Assembly (NCBI GenBank): GCA_002440945.1
Contig: DJWG01000109.1
Location: 1-14,516 of the forward strand
Length of the DNA stretch: 14,516 nt
Direction of reading: 5' to 3'
Origin: Rhodobacteraceae bacterium UBA6236
Lineage (GTDB): Bacteria > Pseudomonadota > Alphaproteobacteria > Rhodobacterales > Rhodobacteraceae
In this document: one piece after another, positions 1 to 7,536 of the stretch
How the letters are laid out: every line of letters starts with the position of its first letter
How positions within the stretch are numbered: position 1 is the stretch's first letter
Made by a program: the position numbers and the translations under genes
The notes under the pieces: model-generated
What the model was told of the DNA's origin: nothing
Database searches by the model: none
What the model saw: only the letters and a program-made list of their open reading frames with translations

Positions 1-31
1 TGGCAGGGGATTCGACGACGACGACGGCCAT
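1..31 (-). CDS. topA: DNA topoisomerase I, N-terminal start only (partial)
   Basis: Read on the minus strand from an ATG at 31-29, the sequence encodes MAVVVVESPA before it runs off the window edge. This is the characteristic beginning of bacterial type IA topoisomerase I, the TOPRIM strand, where VVVESPAK(A) carries the catalytic glutamate of the metal site. A good ribosome-binding site (AAAGGTGG) lies a few bases upstream of the ATG. The enzyme relaxes negative supercoils. Only about 10 codons are visible, so the call rests on the very distinctive start motif, the start codon and the SD. It follows the Gre-like gene on the same strand after a 111-bp gap that holds a promoter candidate. Confidence 0.8.
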   Translation of the reverse strand, partial: MAVVVVESPA

Positions 32-70
32 GGACCACCTTTGAAAACGGGCTTGCAGGTTCGGGCGGCG

Positions 71-100
71 ACCATGAGCCGCAACAGGAGGAATTGTCAA
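71..100 (-). promoter_or_regulatory. Candidate sigma-70 promoter for topA
   Basis: On the minus strand a perfect -35 box TTGACA (95-100) is followed after 18 bp by CATGGT (71-76), a weak -10 that keeps the important A2 and T6. Predicted initiation would be near 64, giving a leader of about 33 nt before the topA ATG. The -35 is strong and the -10 is poor, so this is a candidate only. Confidence 0.4.
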
Positions 101-142
101 TGCGGGGCATCATGACCCCTGTTGCGATCCTGTGCCGCTGCT

Positions 143-640
143 TCAGCCGTCGGAAATAGCGTCGATCGCGGTGACTTCAAGGTCCACCGGCCCGGCAGGG
201 CGGCGCCAGGTGACGCTGTCGCCCACCCGCGCGCCGATCAACGCCCGGGCCAGAGGGGATTGCGGTGCGATCAGGCCGAGTGTCGCGTCGGCCTCATCCT
301 CGCCGACGATTTCGTAGGTGGACTGCACGTCATCCTCGTCGACGACGGTGATGCGGGTTCCGAAGGCGACATCCGTCGGTGCCTCCGGCGGTTCGACCGG
401 GATCGCGCTGCGCAGCCGCGCCTCAAGATAGCGGATATCGCGTTCGGCGGCCTTTTCGGGCAGGCGGTCCAGCCGGTCTGTCCGCGCCTTCAGTTGCGCC
501 AATTCGCCTTGCGTCGCCACCAGCCGGTCCTGCAGGGCCTTCAGCCCGCGCGGCGTGACGTAGTTCGGGTGGGATGAAATCGGCAGGTCGGGCAACGGTT
601 CATTGTCCGGCCCGTCTTCCTTGACGAAGGCGCGGCTCAT
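143..640 (-). CDS. GreA/GreB-family transcription elongation factor
   Basis: The product is 165 aa, close to the usual ~158 aa of GreA/GreB. Residues about 28-82 form the N-terminal coiled-coil hairpin (beginning NYVTPRGLKALQDRL). Residues about 88-163 form the C-terminal FKBP-like domain (FGTRITVVDEDD, then SPLARALIGARVGDSV and a final VTAID strand). Gre factors insert the coiled coil into the RNA polymerase secondary channel and stimulate cleavage of backtracked RNA. The hairpin tip here reads LDRLPEKAAERD where classical Gre proteins have a GDxxENAxY-type acidic tip, so the canonical catalytic acids are not clearly kept. There is also an acidic/proline-rich extension of ~25 residues at the N-terminus. 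Its ATG overlaps the Nudix stop codon (ATGA), implying translational coupling. It may be a Gre-like RNA polymerase-binding factor rather than a true cleavage factor. Confidence 0.8.
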   Translation of the reverse strand: MSRAFVKEDGPDNEPLPDLPISSHPNYVTPRGLKALQDRLVATQGELAQLKARTDRLDRLPEKAAERDIRYLEARLRSAIPVEPPEAPTDVAFGTRITVVDEDDVQSTYEIVGEDEADATLGLIAPQSPLARALIGARVGDSVTWRRPAGPVDLEVTAIDAISDG

Positions 641-1143
641 TTCACGATCACTTCCAATGGGTCGTAATGGACGGGGGCTTCCGGGTCGAAGGCGACACAG
701 GGCAGGCTGTCGGGTTTGAACCGGATGGCCGCCAGATCGTCGCGGGTGAACAGGCGGCGTTGGCTGACCACGCCTTCCGGGTCGGTCCAGGGGGTATCGA
801 GCCGCCCGGCAGCGATCGTGCAGCGGTAGTACAGATCGACCTGATGGAAGCCGGTTTGCGGGTCGTGGAATTCATTGACCAGCGCCAGCGCGCCGGGGGC
901 GACTGTCAGGCCGGTTTCCTCATGCACTTCGCGCACCAGATTGTCGGGCAGCGGGCTTCCGGCATGGACGCCGCCGCCGGGCGCGCACCACAAGGGCGGG
1001 GTGGCGTTGCGATAGGCATTGACCAGCAAAAGCCGGCCCTGATGCAGGATAAGGGCGCGGACGGCAAGGCGCGGGGTGCGGGGTGCGGGGGCGCAAGACA
1101 GCGGACATCCGGCCAAGGTGGCGTGACCGCGCGCGAAGGGCAA
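637..1143 (-). CDS. Nudix hydrolase
   Basis: The 168-aa product has a Nudix box at about residues 57-79, ending REVHEETGL, which supplies the metal-binding glutamates. The glutamate expected earlier in the box (GX5E) is replaced by Ser63, a partly degenerate signature. Nudix enzymes hydrolyse nucleoside diphosphates linked to another moiety, and the substrate cannot be told from sequence. The start chosen is TTG at 1143, with AAGGAA about 13 nt upstream. It is the earliest in-frame start after the purK stop, 34 nt away. No ATG precedes the conserved RLAVRALILHQG strand, so the exact start is uncertain. It is probably co-transcribed with purEK, and its stop overlaps the next gene's ATG. Confidence 0.85.
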   Translation of the reverse strand: MPFARGHATLAGCPLSCAPAPRTPRLAVRALILHQGRLLLVNAYRNATPPLWCAPGGGVHAGSPLPDNLVREVHEETGLTVAPGALALVNEFHDPQTGFHQVDLYYRCTIAAGRLDTPWTDPEGVVSQRRLFTRDDLAAIRFKPDSLPCVAFDPEAPVHYDPLEVIVK

Positions 1144-1177
1144 GGGGGCGGCAGGTTTCCTTGCCCGCTTCCCCGCG

Positions 1178-2257
1178 TCAGGGGTGCGACTTGACGCGGT
1201 TCACATGCCCCATCTTGCGGGCCGGGCGCGCCTCGGCCTTGCCGTAAAGATGGATCGCAACATGGCCTTCGCGGGACAGCGCGGGAATCCGGTCGATGTC
1301 GTCGCCGATCAGGTTTTCCATCACCACATCGGAATGGCGCGATCCGTCGCCCAGCGGCCAGCCCGCCACGGCGCGGATATGCTGTTCGAACTGATCGACA
1401 GCGCAGCCGTTCTGCGTCCAGTGGCCCGAGTTGTGGACCCGGGGCGCGATCTCGTTCACGATCAGGCCCTGCGGCGTCACGAACAGCTCAACCCCCATGA
1501 CGCCCACATAATCGAGCGCATTCAGGATCCGCGCGGCCAGCAGGACGGCATCGGTGCGCTGGGCGGGCGACAGGCGCGCGGGGATGGTCGTGGTGCGCAG
1601 GATGCCGCCTTCATGGACGTTTTCGCCCGGATCGTAGGCCGCGACCGAACCATCAAGTCCGCGCGCCGCGATGACGGAAACTTCGTGGCTGAAGTTGATG
1701 AAGCCTTCCAGAACCGCAGCCTCGCCGCCCATCTCGGCCAGCGCGGCGGGGGCGTCCGCGGGCGCCATGATCCGCGCCTGGCCCTTGCCGTCATAGCCCA
1801 GCCGCGCGGTCTTGAGGATCGCGGGCGTGCCGATCCGGGCCAGCGCTGCCTCAAGATCGGCGGAGGACTTCACCGAGGCATAGGGCGCGGTCGCAAGGCC
1901 AAGACCGGTCAGGAAATCCTTTTCGGCCATCCGCTCCTGGCTGACCGCCAATGCACGGCGGTTGGGGCGGATCGGGCGCAGCGTTTCAAGCAGGTCGAGC
2001 GCCGAGGTGGGGATGTTCTCGAATTCATAGGTGATGACATCGACCGAGGCCGCAAAAGCGCGAAGCGCGCCTTCATCCTCGTAGGGGGCGGTCGTCACCC
2101 GATGCGCGACATCGGCGGCGGGCGGGTTGGCGCCCGGTTCAAAGATGTGGGTCCGGTAGCCCAGCCGCGCGGCGGCGACCGACAGCATCCGGCCCAGCTG
2201 GCCGCCGCCAAGAATGCCGATGGTGGCCCCGAAGGGCAGGGGGGAAAGCTCAGTCAT
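1178..2257 (-). CDS. purK: N5-carboxyaminoimidazole ribonucleotide synthase
   Basis: This 359-aa ATP-grasp enzyme converts AIR, bicarbonate and ATP to N5-CAIR in de novo purine synthesis. Visible features are the N-terminal [12 protein letters not shown] nucleotide-binding loop, an ATP-grasp core ([16 protein letters not shown]), and the PurK hallmark [14 protein letters not shown] that binds metal and substrate. The length is normal for PurK. I chose the ATG at 2257 because it directly precedes the conserved N-terminus. The open frame extends upstream to 2305 and includes another ATG at 2269, but these would add non-conserved residues and overlap purE more deeply. The chosen start overlaps the purE stop by 8 nt. 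The product feeds PurE, encoded immediately upstream. Confidence 0.96.
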   Translation of the reverse strand: MTELSPLPFGATIGILGGGQLGRMLSVAAARLGYRTHIFEPGANPPAADVAHRVTTAPYEDEGALRAFAASVDVITYEFENIPTSALDLLETLRPIRPNRRALAVSQERMAEKDFLTGLGLATAPYASVKSSADLEAALARIGTPAILKTARLGYDGKGQARIMAPADAPAALAEMGGEAAVLEGFINFSHEVSVIAARGLDGSVAAYDPGENVHEGGILRTTTIPARLSPAQRTDAVLLAARILNALDYVGVMGVELFVTPQGLIVNEIAPRVHNSGHWTQNGCAVDQFEQHIRAVAGWPLGDGSRHSDVVMENLIGDDIDRIPALSREGHVAIHLYGKAEARPARKMGHVNRVKSHP

Positions 2258-2735
2258 CGCTGGGTTCATCCGGGATCGAATCGGAAAGGGCATCGCGCCA
2301 GGCATCCAGACGCTGGGCCAGGGCGGGATCGTTCAGGGCAAGGATGCCTGCCGCCATCAGTCCCGCATTCGCCGCACCGGCGGCGCCGATGGCCATGGTG
2401 GCGACAGGATAGCCCTTCGGCATCTGGACGATGGAATAAAGACTGTCGACCCCCGACAGCGCCCTGGTCTGGACCGGCACGCCGATCACCGGCACGCGGG
2501 TTTTCGAGGCCATCATGCCCGGCAGGTGCGCCGCGCCGCCTGCACCCGCGATGATCACCTGAAGGCCGCGATCCGCCGCCGCCTTGCCGTAGGCCCAAAG
2601 CCGGTCCGGCGTACGGTGGGCCGAGACGATCTTGGCCTCATAGGGAACCAACAGTTCATCGAGGATCTTGGCAGCTTCCTTCAACGTGGGCCAGTCCGAC
2701 TGCGACCCCATGATGATCCCGACCTTGACGTCCAT
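2250..2735 (-). CDS. purE: N5-carboxyaminoimidazole ribonucleotide mutase
   Basis: This 161-aa class I PurE interconverts N5-CAIR and CAIR, the step after PurK. It shows the family's N-terminal signature [12 protein letters not shown] and the SAHRTPDRL active-site motif that carries the catalytic histidine. It also has the glycine-rich [13 protein letters not shown] loop and the PVIGVPVQ strand. The length matches bacterial PurE. It is the first gene of the probable purEK-Nudix-Gre operon, overlaps purK by 8 nt, and has a promoter candidate about 55 bp upstream of its ATG. Confidence 0.97.
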   Translation of the reverse strand: MDVKVGIIMGSQSDWPTLKEAAKILDELLVPYEAKIVSAHRTPDRLWAYGKAAADRGLQVIIAGAGGAAHLPGMMASKTRVPVIGVPVQTRALSGVDSLYSIVQMPKGYPVATMAIGAAGAANAGLMAAGILALNDPALAQRLDAWRDALSDSIPDEPSDD

Positions 2736-2788
2736 ATGTGGCCCCGTGCCCCCCGTGATGTGCCTCGCGCATCCCTCGCGCGGGCCGC

Positions 2789-2816
2789 ACTATAGCGGGC
2801 CGCCCCCGGCGCACAA
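2789..2816 (-). promoter_or_regulatory. Candidate promoter of the purE operon
   Basis: On the minus strand TTGTGC (2811-2816) and TATAGT (2789-2794) are separated by 16 bp in the only sizeable non-coding gap before purE. Initiation near 2782 would leave a leader of roughly 47 nt. I see no purine riboswitch in that leader. Confidence 0.5.
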
Positions 2817-2840
2817 CCACATGCGGACGACTTCCATGCG

Positions 2841-3059
2841 TCAGGCGATGATGTCGGGGGTCAGCAGGTCTTCCAGCCGGGCGATCTGGTCCTTCAGCGC
2901 CAGCTTCTGCTTCTTCAGCCGGCGGAGCATCAACTGATCGCCGCGACCGGCGGTTTCGACGGCGTGGATCGCTTCGTCCAGATCGCGGTGTTCGCGGCGC
3001 AGCACTTCGAGCCTCACGCGCATCACATCGGCGCTGTCCATCTCGAAGTGGGCGTTCAT
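2841..3059 (-). CDS. DUF465 (YdcH-like) small coiled-coil protein
   Basis: This 72-aa acidic/basic helical protein is of the DUF465/YdcH type. Its core RLEVLRREHRDLDEAI is followed by LMLRRLKKQKLALKDQI, typical of this short two-helix family of unknown function. The frame is open further upstream to a GTG at 3101. I chose the ATG at 3059 because GGGGAT lies at good SD distance and the resulting length fits the family. Another ATG at 3065 is possible. It lies alone between the purE operon and the divergent heat-shock pair, with its own near-consensus promoter. Confidence 0.85.
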   Translation of the reverse strand: MNAHFEMDSADVMRVRLEVLRREHRDLDEAIHAVETAGRGDQLMLRRLKKQKLALKDQIARLEDLLTPDIIA

Positions 3060-3125
3060 GATCATCCCCGATTGATCCCCGTTGCGCGACCCTTCTAGCA
3101 CGAGTCGCTGCTTTTACAGGATTGA

Positions 3126-3155
3126 ATTATAGCAGTTTCGACCGATTCCGGGCAA
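3126..3155 (-). promoter_or_regulatory. Candidate sigma-70 promoter for the DUF465 gene
   Basis: On the minus strand a perfect TATAAT (3126-3131) is preceded after 18 bp by TTGCCC (3150-3155). The predicted start near 3119 gives a ~60-nt leader for the DUF465 gene. This AT-rich hexamer stands out in GC-rich surroundings. Confidence 0.6.
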
Positions 3156-3202
3156 GCGCGCACCCGACACCCCAACCGTCGCAACCGGCCCATCGGGCGG
3201 GG

Positions 3203-3231
3203 CTTGCCTCTGGCCCGATCCCTTCCCATAT
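3203..3231 (+). promoter_or_regulatory. Sigma-32 (RpoH)-like heat-shock promoter for the hsp20 gene
   Basis: CTTGCCT (3203-3209) and TCCCATAT (3224-3231) are spaced by 14 bp. The known RpoH pattern is CTTG(AAA) followed 11-16 bp later by CCCCATnT, so the -10 matches at nearly every position and the -35 keeps the essential CTTG. Initiation near 3239 would give a leader of about 60 nt. The position directly ahead of a small heat-shock gene supports the assignment. Confidence 0.6.
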
Positions 3232-3240
3232 TGTCGTCAT

Positions 3241-3301
3241 GGGCCGCCGGAGCCGGGGCCCGATCTGCAACGTCGCTTGATCCGAGGACTTGCCCTGAAT
3301 G
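3241..3301 (+). promoter_or_regulatory. Candidate ROSE-like RNA thermometer leader of hsp20
   Basis: In the putative leader, GTCGCT (3272-3277) can pair with AGGAC (3285-3289), leaving one G bulged and a 7-nt loop. AGGA is the presumed Shine-Dalgarno, 10 nt before the ATG. UCGCU fits the conserved UYGCU anti-SD of ROSE thermometers, which pairs with AGGA around a non-canonical G. A GC hairpin (GGGCC 3241-3245 with GGCCC 3257-3261) precedes it. ROSE elements are known ahead of alphaproteobacterial small heat-shock genes. The stem is short, so this is a candidate. Confidence 0.4.
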
Positions 3302-3712
3302 ACGAAACTGACCTTCGCCTCTCATCCCTTCCTGCTGGGCTTCGACCAGCTTGAGCGATTGGTCGAACGCACCGCGAAAAGCGGCCACGACGGCTATCCT
3401 CCCTATAATATCGAGCAGGTTTCGGAACATGCGTTCCGCATCAGTCTGGCCGTGGCCGGGTTCCGCGAGGATGACCTGTCCATCACGGTCGAGGATCGCC
3501 AGCTGGTCATCCGCGGCAAACAGGCCGAGGACAGCGACGGGCGGGTGTTCCTGCACCGCGGCATCGCCGCCCGCGCCTTCCAGAAAAGCTTCGTGCTGGC
3601 GGATGGCGTCGAGGTTGCCGGAGCCGGGATGGAAAATGGCCTGTTGCATATCGATCTGAAACGTTCGGTTCCCGAAGCGGTGGTGCAGACCATCAGGATC
3701 GCCCGCAAGTAA
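3299..3712 (+). CDS. Small heat-shock protein, Hsp20/IbpA class
   Basis: The 137-aa product is an alpha-crystallin-type ATP-independent chaperone that holds unfolding proteins during heat stress. The N-terminus ends in YPPYNIEQ (33-40), typical of class A/IbpA-like sHSPs. The crystallin domain runs from about 37 to 130 with FRISLAVAGF, the LVIRGK strand, and the GMENGLLHIDL segment (the family A-x-x-x-nGvL motif). The length is normal. The ATG at 3299 has GAGGA about 11-12 nt upstream. It is followed 12 nt later by a DUF1150 gene. Heat control is suggested by the sigma-32-like promoter and the possible ROSE-type leader. Confidence 0.95.
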   Translation: MTKLTFASHPFLLGFDQLERLVERTAKSGHDGYPPYNIEQVSEHAFRISLAVAGFREDDLSITVEDRQLVIRGKQAEDSDGRVFLHRGIAARAFQKSFVLADGVEVAGAGMENGLLHIDLKRSVPEAVVQTIRIARK

Positions 3713-3724
3713 GGAGGCAGGAAG

Positions 3725-3955
3725 ATGAATACCGAATATCAATTGGACATCGACAACGCCGAGCGGCGCATCGTCTACGTCCGTCCCGTGACCGTCGCCG
3801 AACTTCCCGAAGAAGTGCAGTCGCAGGCCATGGGGCTTGAAACGATCTACGCGCTTCATGATGCGCAGGGCGAAAGGATCGCGCTCGTCAAGGACGAGAA
3901 GCTGGCGTTTCTTCTGGCCCGGCAGAACAACCTGGCGCCCGTCCACGTCCACTGA
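3725..3955 (+). CDS. DUF1150 family protein
   Basis: This 76-aa acidic protein of unknown function has the sequence character of DUF1150, with a central VRPVTVAELPEEV segment and a C-terminal ERIALVKDEKLAFLLARQ. The family is known in alphaproteobacteria and is often found next to a small heat-shock gene, as here. A strong SD (GGAGG, starting within the upstream stop region) sits 8 nt before the ATG, and the gap from hsp20 is only 12 nt, so the two form one transcript. No membrane segment or signal peptide is visible. A heat-stress accessory role is inferred from position only. Confidence 0.85.
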   Translation: MNTEYQLDIDNAERRIVYVRPVTVAELPEEVQSQAMGLETIYALHDAQGERIALVKDEKLAFLLARQNNLAPVHVH

Positions 3956-3977
3956 CGGGAAGCGCTTCACGCAAGAC

Positions 3978-4006
3978 AAAAGGCTGGCCATCGGCCAGCC
4001 TTTTTT
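3978..4006. terminator. Strong bidirectional intrinsic terminator
   Basis: A perfect 8-bp stem GGCTGGCC/GGCCAGCC with an ATC loop is flanked by AAAA on the left and TTTTTT on the right. It therefore works as a rho-independent terminator for the hsp20-DUF1150 transcript. Read from the other side it has a four-T tail for the response-regulator transcript that converges on it. Confidence 0.93.
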
Positions 4007-4026
4007 GTCATCCGCGATATGCGGGA

Positions 4027-4401
4027 TCAGTGTAGTTGCTGCTTCTCGATCAGGGCAAAAAGGGTCTCCGCGACAGTTTCGGGATCGGTCGGCTTGGGGC
4101 AGATCGGAATGCCGCGATAGGCCTCGCTCAGGGCCTGCGGGTTGTGACGGCCGGTATGGAAGACGAAGGGAATGTTGGACTGCTTCAGCAGATCCGCCAC
4201 CGGAAACACCGTTTCGCCCGCCAGATCGACGTCCAGCACCGCCGCATCTATTCCACCAAGTTGCGCCGTCGTCAGCGCGGTGGACAGCCGGTAACACGGC
4301 CCCACGACCGATGCGCCCCGGTCTTCCAGGGCGAACCTCAGATCCAAGGCAAGAAGCGCCTCATCCTCAACGACCAATATTCTTTTTCCGTTCACTTTCA
4401 T
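4027..4401 (-). CDS. Single-domain response regulator (HWE-kinase partner type)
   Basis: The 124-aa product is a lone receiver domain with no output domain. Key residues are acidic Glu12-Asp13 (VVEDE), the phospho-acceptor Asp57 (AVLDVDL), switch Thr83 in PFVFHTG, and Lys103 in CPKP. The PFxFxTG segment resembles the FATGUY class of receivers that work with HWE/HisKA2 kinases, as described for Sinorhizobium Sma0114. The ATG is 30 nt downstream of the kinase stop, so the pair is probably one operon. With no output domain it likely acts by protein contact or as a phosphate sink. Its target is unknown. Confidence 0.9.
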   Translation of the reverse strand: MKVNGKRILVVEDEALLALDLRFALEDRGASVVGPCYRLSTALTTAQLGGIDAAVLDVDLAGETVFPVADLLKQSNIPFVFHTGRHNPQALSEAYRGIPICPKPTDPETVAETLFALIEKQQLH

Positions 4402-4431
4402 TCACCCAGCCAATTAATCCCCAATGCGCAC

Positions 4432-5775
4432 TCACCCTCCTCCTGGACCATCCGCTTCTAGCTTAAGGACGACCGTCAGGCCGTCCGCCTCCCAGTTCCG
4501 CGACACTTCGGCCCGAGCCTGTGTGGCGGAAAGGTCGATCATGTTGGTTCCGAACCCTTGCGTCACCGGTTCGGATATCTGCCCCGTCGGCACCTTTTCC
4601 GTCCAGATCAGCCGGAAAGGAATCGCATGACCCACCGGACCCTTCTGCGCGGCGGACTGCTCATCATTTCCGTCGAACGCCCAAGTGATGCTCAAGGTTC
4701 CTTCCGACGTGCTCCATGCGCCATATTTGACAGTGTTGGTGGCAAGTTCGTTCAGAATAAGACCCACAGGTGTCACCCGATCGGCAGAGAGCCAGATTTC
4801 GGGGCCCGCCATTGCCACCGTGCGGCCCGGCGGCGCATAGGGTTGGACGATGGCGGTGACCAGATCGCCAAGGCGCGCCGTATGGACGGGGTTCTGGCCG
4901 TTTGACAGGGCGTGGGCCCGGGACAGGGCCTGGACCCTTTCGCGGATCTTGCGCGACGCCTCGCGCGCATCGGTTTCGGCGCGGCCGGTGGTCGAGATGA
5001 TCGACATGATGACCGCGAACAGGTTCTTCACCCGGTGGCTCAGTTCCCGGCTGACCAGATCGGCGCGGTCGCGTTCGACCCGGAGTTGCTGGGCGAATTG
5101 CGCTGCGGTTTCGGCCTGGATGGCGCGGCGGACCAATATGGCCGCGCTGATCAGGGCGATCAGCGTGACCAGTAGCAGGAATCCCAATGCCGCCGCGGTC
5201 CTGCTCTGCAGAAGCCTCGCCGAGGCGAAGGCACTGTAAAGCCGGCCCTCCTCGAAATCACGAATGGCGCGGATCTCGCCGCGAATAGCCTCCATCGCGG
5301 TCTTTCCGGCGCCGTTCCGAATGATCTGGAGCGCGGCAGAAAGGTTGTTGTCGCGTCGCGCAACGATGCCCTGGTCCAGAAGGTCGAACCGCTCGCTGCT
5401 TAACGCCGCGATGCTGTCCAGCGCCTTGAGCTGGGATCCGGCATCGCGCTGCTTTTCAAGCTGCTTGCGCAGGTTCGAAAGCTCATTGTTGAACTCGTTG
5501 CGCTTGCCGAAGAATGGCGACAGATAATCTTCGTCACCGGTCATCAGATAGCCGCGCTGGCCGGTTTCGGCATCGAGCACCGTGATCAGCAGCGACCCCG
5601 TCTGCGCCAGCGTGGTCTGGGTTTCCTCGGCGATGCGGCGGGCGCGGTTTTCGCTGGCCACCGCCCGCGCCAGCGCCGCGGCACCCAGAATATACATGAC
5701 CACGATGACCGCGCTGATCGAGACATAGATCGCGTTCGTTCGGCGGCGGGTTTTTGCGATGGCTTCGTTCGGCAC
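4432..5775 (-). CDS. CHASE3-sensor HWE-family histidine kinase
   Basis: The 447-aa inner-membrane kinase has TM1 at about 17-38, a periplasmic CHASE3-like helical sensor at ~40-190 (with DAETGQRGYLMTGDEDYL) and TM2 at ~195-216. A coiled linker leads to the catalytic part. Phospho-acceptor His247 lies in RELSHRVKNLFAVI, and the N-box is LILNELATNT (339-348). WTE at 391-393 and GFGTNMI at 407-413 complete the HWE signature. The signal sensed is unknown. The start is GTG at 5775, as a later ATG would remove TM1, and the SD is weak. It lies 84 bp after trxB and 30 bp before its receiver gene. HWE kinases often feed the alphaproteobacterial general stress response, but no EcfG-type promoter is seen here. 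Confidence 0.93.
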   Translation of the reverse strand: MPNEAIAKTRRRTNAIYVSISAVIVVMYILGAAALARAVASENRARRIAEETQTTLAQTGSLLITVLDAETGQRGYLMTGDEDYLSPFFGKRNEFNNELSNLRKQLEKQRDAGSQLKALDSIAALSSERFDLLDQGIVARRDNNLSAALQIIRNGAGKTAMEAIRGEIRAIRDFEEGRLYSAFASARLLQSRTAAALGFLLLVTLIALISAAILVRRAIQAETAAQFAQQLRVERDRADLVSRELSHRVKNLFAVIMSIISTTGRAETDAREASRKIRERVQALSRAHALSNGQNPVHTARLGDLVTAIVQPYAPPGRTVAMAGPEIWLSADRVTPVGLILNELATNTVKYGAWSTSEGTLSITWAFDGNDEQSAAQKGPVGHAIPFRLIWTEKVPTGQISEPVTQGFGTNMIDLSATQARAEVSRNWEADGLTVVLKLEADGPGGG

Positions 5776-5859
5776 GAGTTAAATCCCGGTCAGACGTCGA
5801 TCAGAGGTCCGACGGCGAGATAAGCAAGCACCGCCGGATTACGCAATCGTGATCCTGCT

Positions 5860-6873
<1,014 letters not shown>

Positions 6874-6936
6874 TCAGGTATGGGGCGGAACCCGATTCCC
6901 GCCCCCGGGGCGATATGCGTCGTCGGCCCGCATCTT

Positions 6937-6955
6937 CGCGCAATAAAGTTGCGCG
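6937..6955. promoter_or_regulatory. Palindromic candidate operator (Lrp/AsnC-type) between trxB and lrp
   Basis: CGCGCAA (6937-6943) and TTGCGCG (6949-6955) form perfect 7-bp arms around a TAAAG spacer. The 19-bp site is in the 207-bp divergent gap, 53 bp before the regulator's ATG. The right arm also supplies a possible -35 (TTGCGC), with only a poor -10 (TAAGTA) 17 bp further. Lrp-family proteins commonly bind such sites and autoregulate, so an operator is a reasonable inference. Confidence 0.5.
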
Positions 6956-7008
6956 TGACGAGCCGTCGCGGTAAGTAACGCGCGACTTCGATAGTGGGGA
7001 ACGACGGA

Positions 7009-7506
7009 ATGGCGAACAAGCTCGACGAGATCGACCGGAAGATTCTGGCCGAGCTTCAGGCCGATGGCCGGATGACCAATGTCGAACTGGCCAAGCGCGT
7101 CGGGATTTCCGCGCCACCCTGCCTGCGTCGCGTCCGAACACTGGAGGAAGCGGGCTATATCCGCGGCTACCATGCGGATGTCGACCCGCGCGAATTGGGC
7201 TTCGAGGTGCAGGTCTTCGCCATGGTCGGGCTGCATAGCCAGGCCGAGGCCGATCTTTCGGCCTTCGAGGCGCGCTGCCGCAACTGGCCGCTGGTCCGCG
7301 AATGCCACATGCTGAACGGCGAGATCGATTTCATTCTGAAATGCGTGGCACCCGACCTGTCCACGTTCCAGCGGTTCCTGACCGAGCAGCTGACCTCGGC
7401 CGAGAATGTCGCAAGCGTCAAGACCAGCCTCGTGATCCGCGGCGCCAAGGATGAACCGGGCGTGCCTTTCGATGTGCTGGAAGCGCGGGTGGCGCGGCTG
7501 GCCTGA
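7009..7506 (+). CDS. Lrp/AsnC-family transcriptional regulator
   Basis: The 165-aa product starts LDEIDRKILAELQADGR, the standard Lrp/AsnC N-terminus. A helix-turn-helix follows (LAKRVGISAPPCLRRVRTLE, about residues 27-47). The C-terminal RAM effector domain runs from about 65 to 150 (VFAMVGLHSQAEADL, then CHMLNGEIDFILKC). The family senses amino acids and regulates their metabolism or transport. I use the ATG at 7009, with GGGGAA 8-9 nt upstream, rather than an in-frame GTG at 6994. It is divergent from trxB with a palindrome between them, and autoregulation is likely but unproven. Whether it is the global Lrp or a local paralogue cannot be decided. Confidence 0.93.
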   Translation: MANKLDEIDRKILAELQADGRMTNVELAKRVGISAPPCLRRVRTLEEAGYIRGYHADVDPRELGFEVQVFAMVGLHSQAEADLSAFEARCRNWPLVRECHMLNGEIDFILKCVAPDLSTFQRFLTEQLTSAENVASVKTSLVIRGAKDEPGVPFDVLEARVARLA

Positions 7507-7517
7507 CCGCAGGGGTG

Positions 7518-7536
7518 GGGCGGGTTATTCCCGCCC
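7518..7536. terminator. GC-rich hairpin between convergent lrp and sixA genes
   Basis: GGGCGGG (7518-7524) and CCCGCCC (7530-7536) form a perfect 7-bp stem with loop TTATT in the 18-bp convergent gap. The hairpin reaches over the sixA stop codon. There is no T tract, so it may stall or protect transcript ends rather than act as a full intrinsic terminator. Confidence 0.35.

Noticed and set aside
1184..2554. 456-codon plus-strand open frame across purK and purE
   Set aside because: It is antisense to two clear enzymes, is rich in Arg/Gly/His as shadow frames are, and has no recognisable domain.
3211..3224. 14-bp sequence TGGCCCGATCCCTT also present at 11853-11866
   Set aside because: The second copy overlaps the DUF177 stop and tRNA terminator region, with no extended similarity. 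Two short GC-rich matches are probably chance.
3095..4297. 400-codon open frame on the minus strand opposite hsp20 and DUF1150
   Set aside because: It runs antisense through two well-recognised genes and a terminator, has no family resemblance, and the composition is that of a GC-rich shadow frame.
5776..5859. Possible EcfG-type (GGAAC-N16/17-CGTT) stress promoter before the HWE kinase
   Set aside because: The needed GGAAC and CGTT elements are not present at proper spacing in the 84-bp gap.
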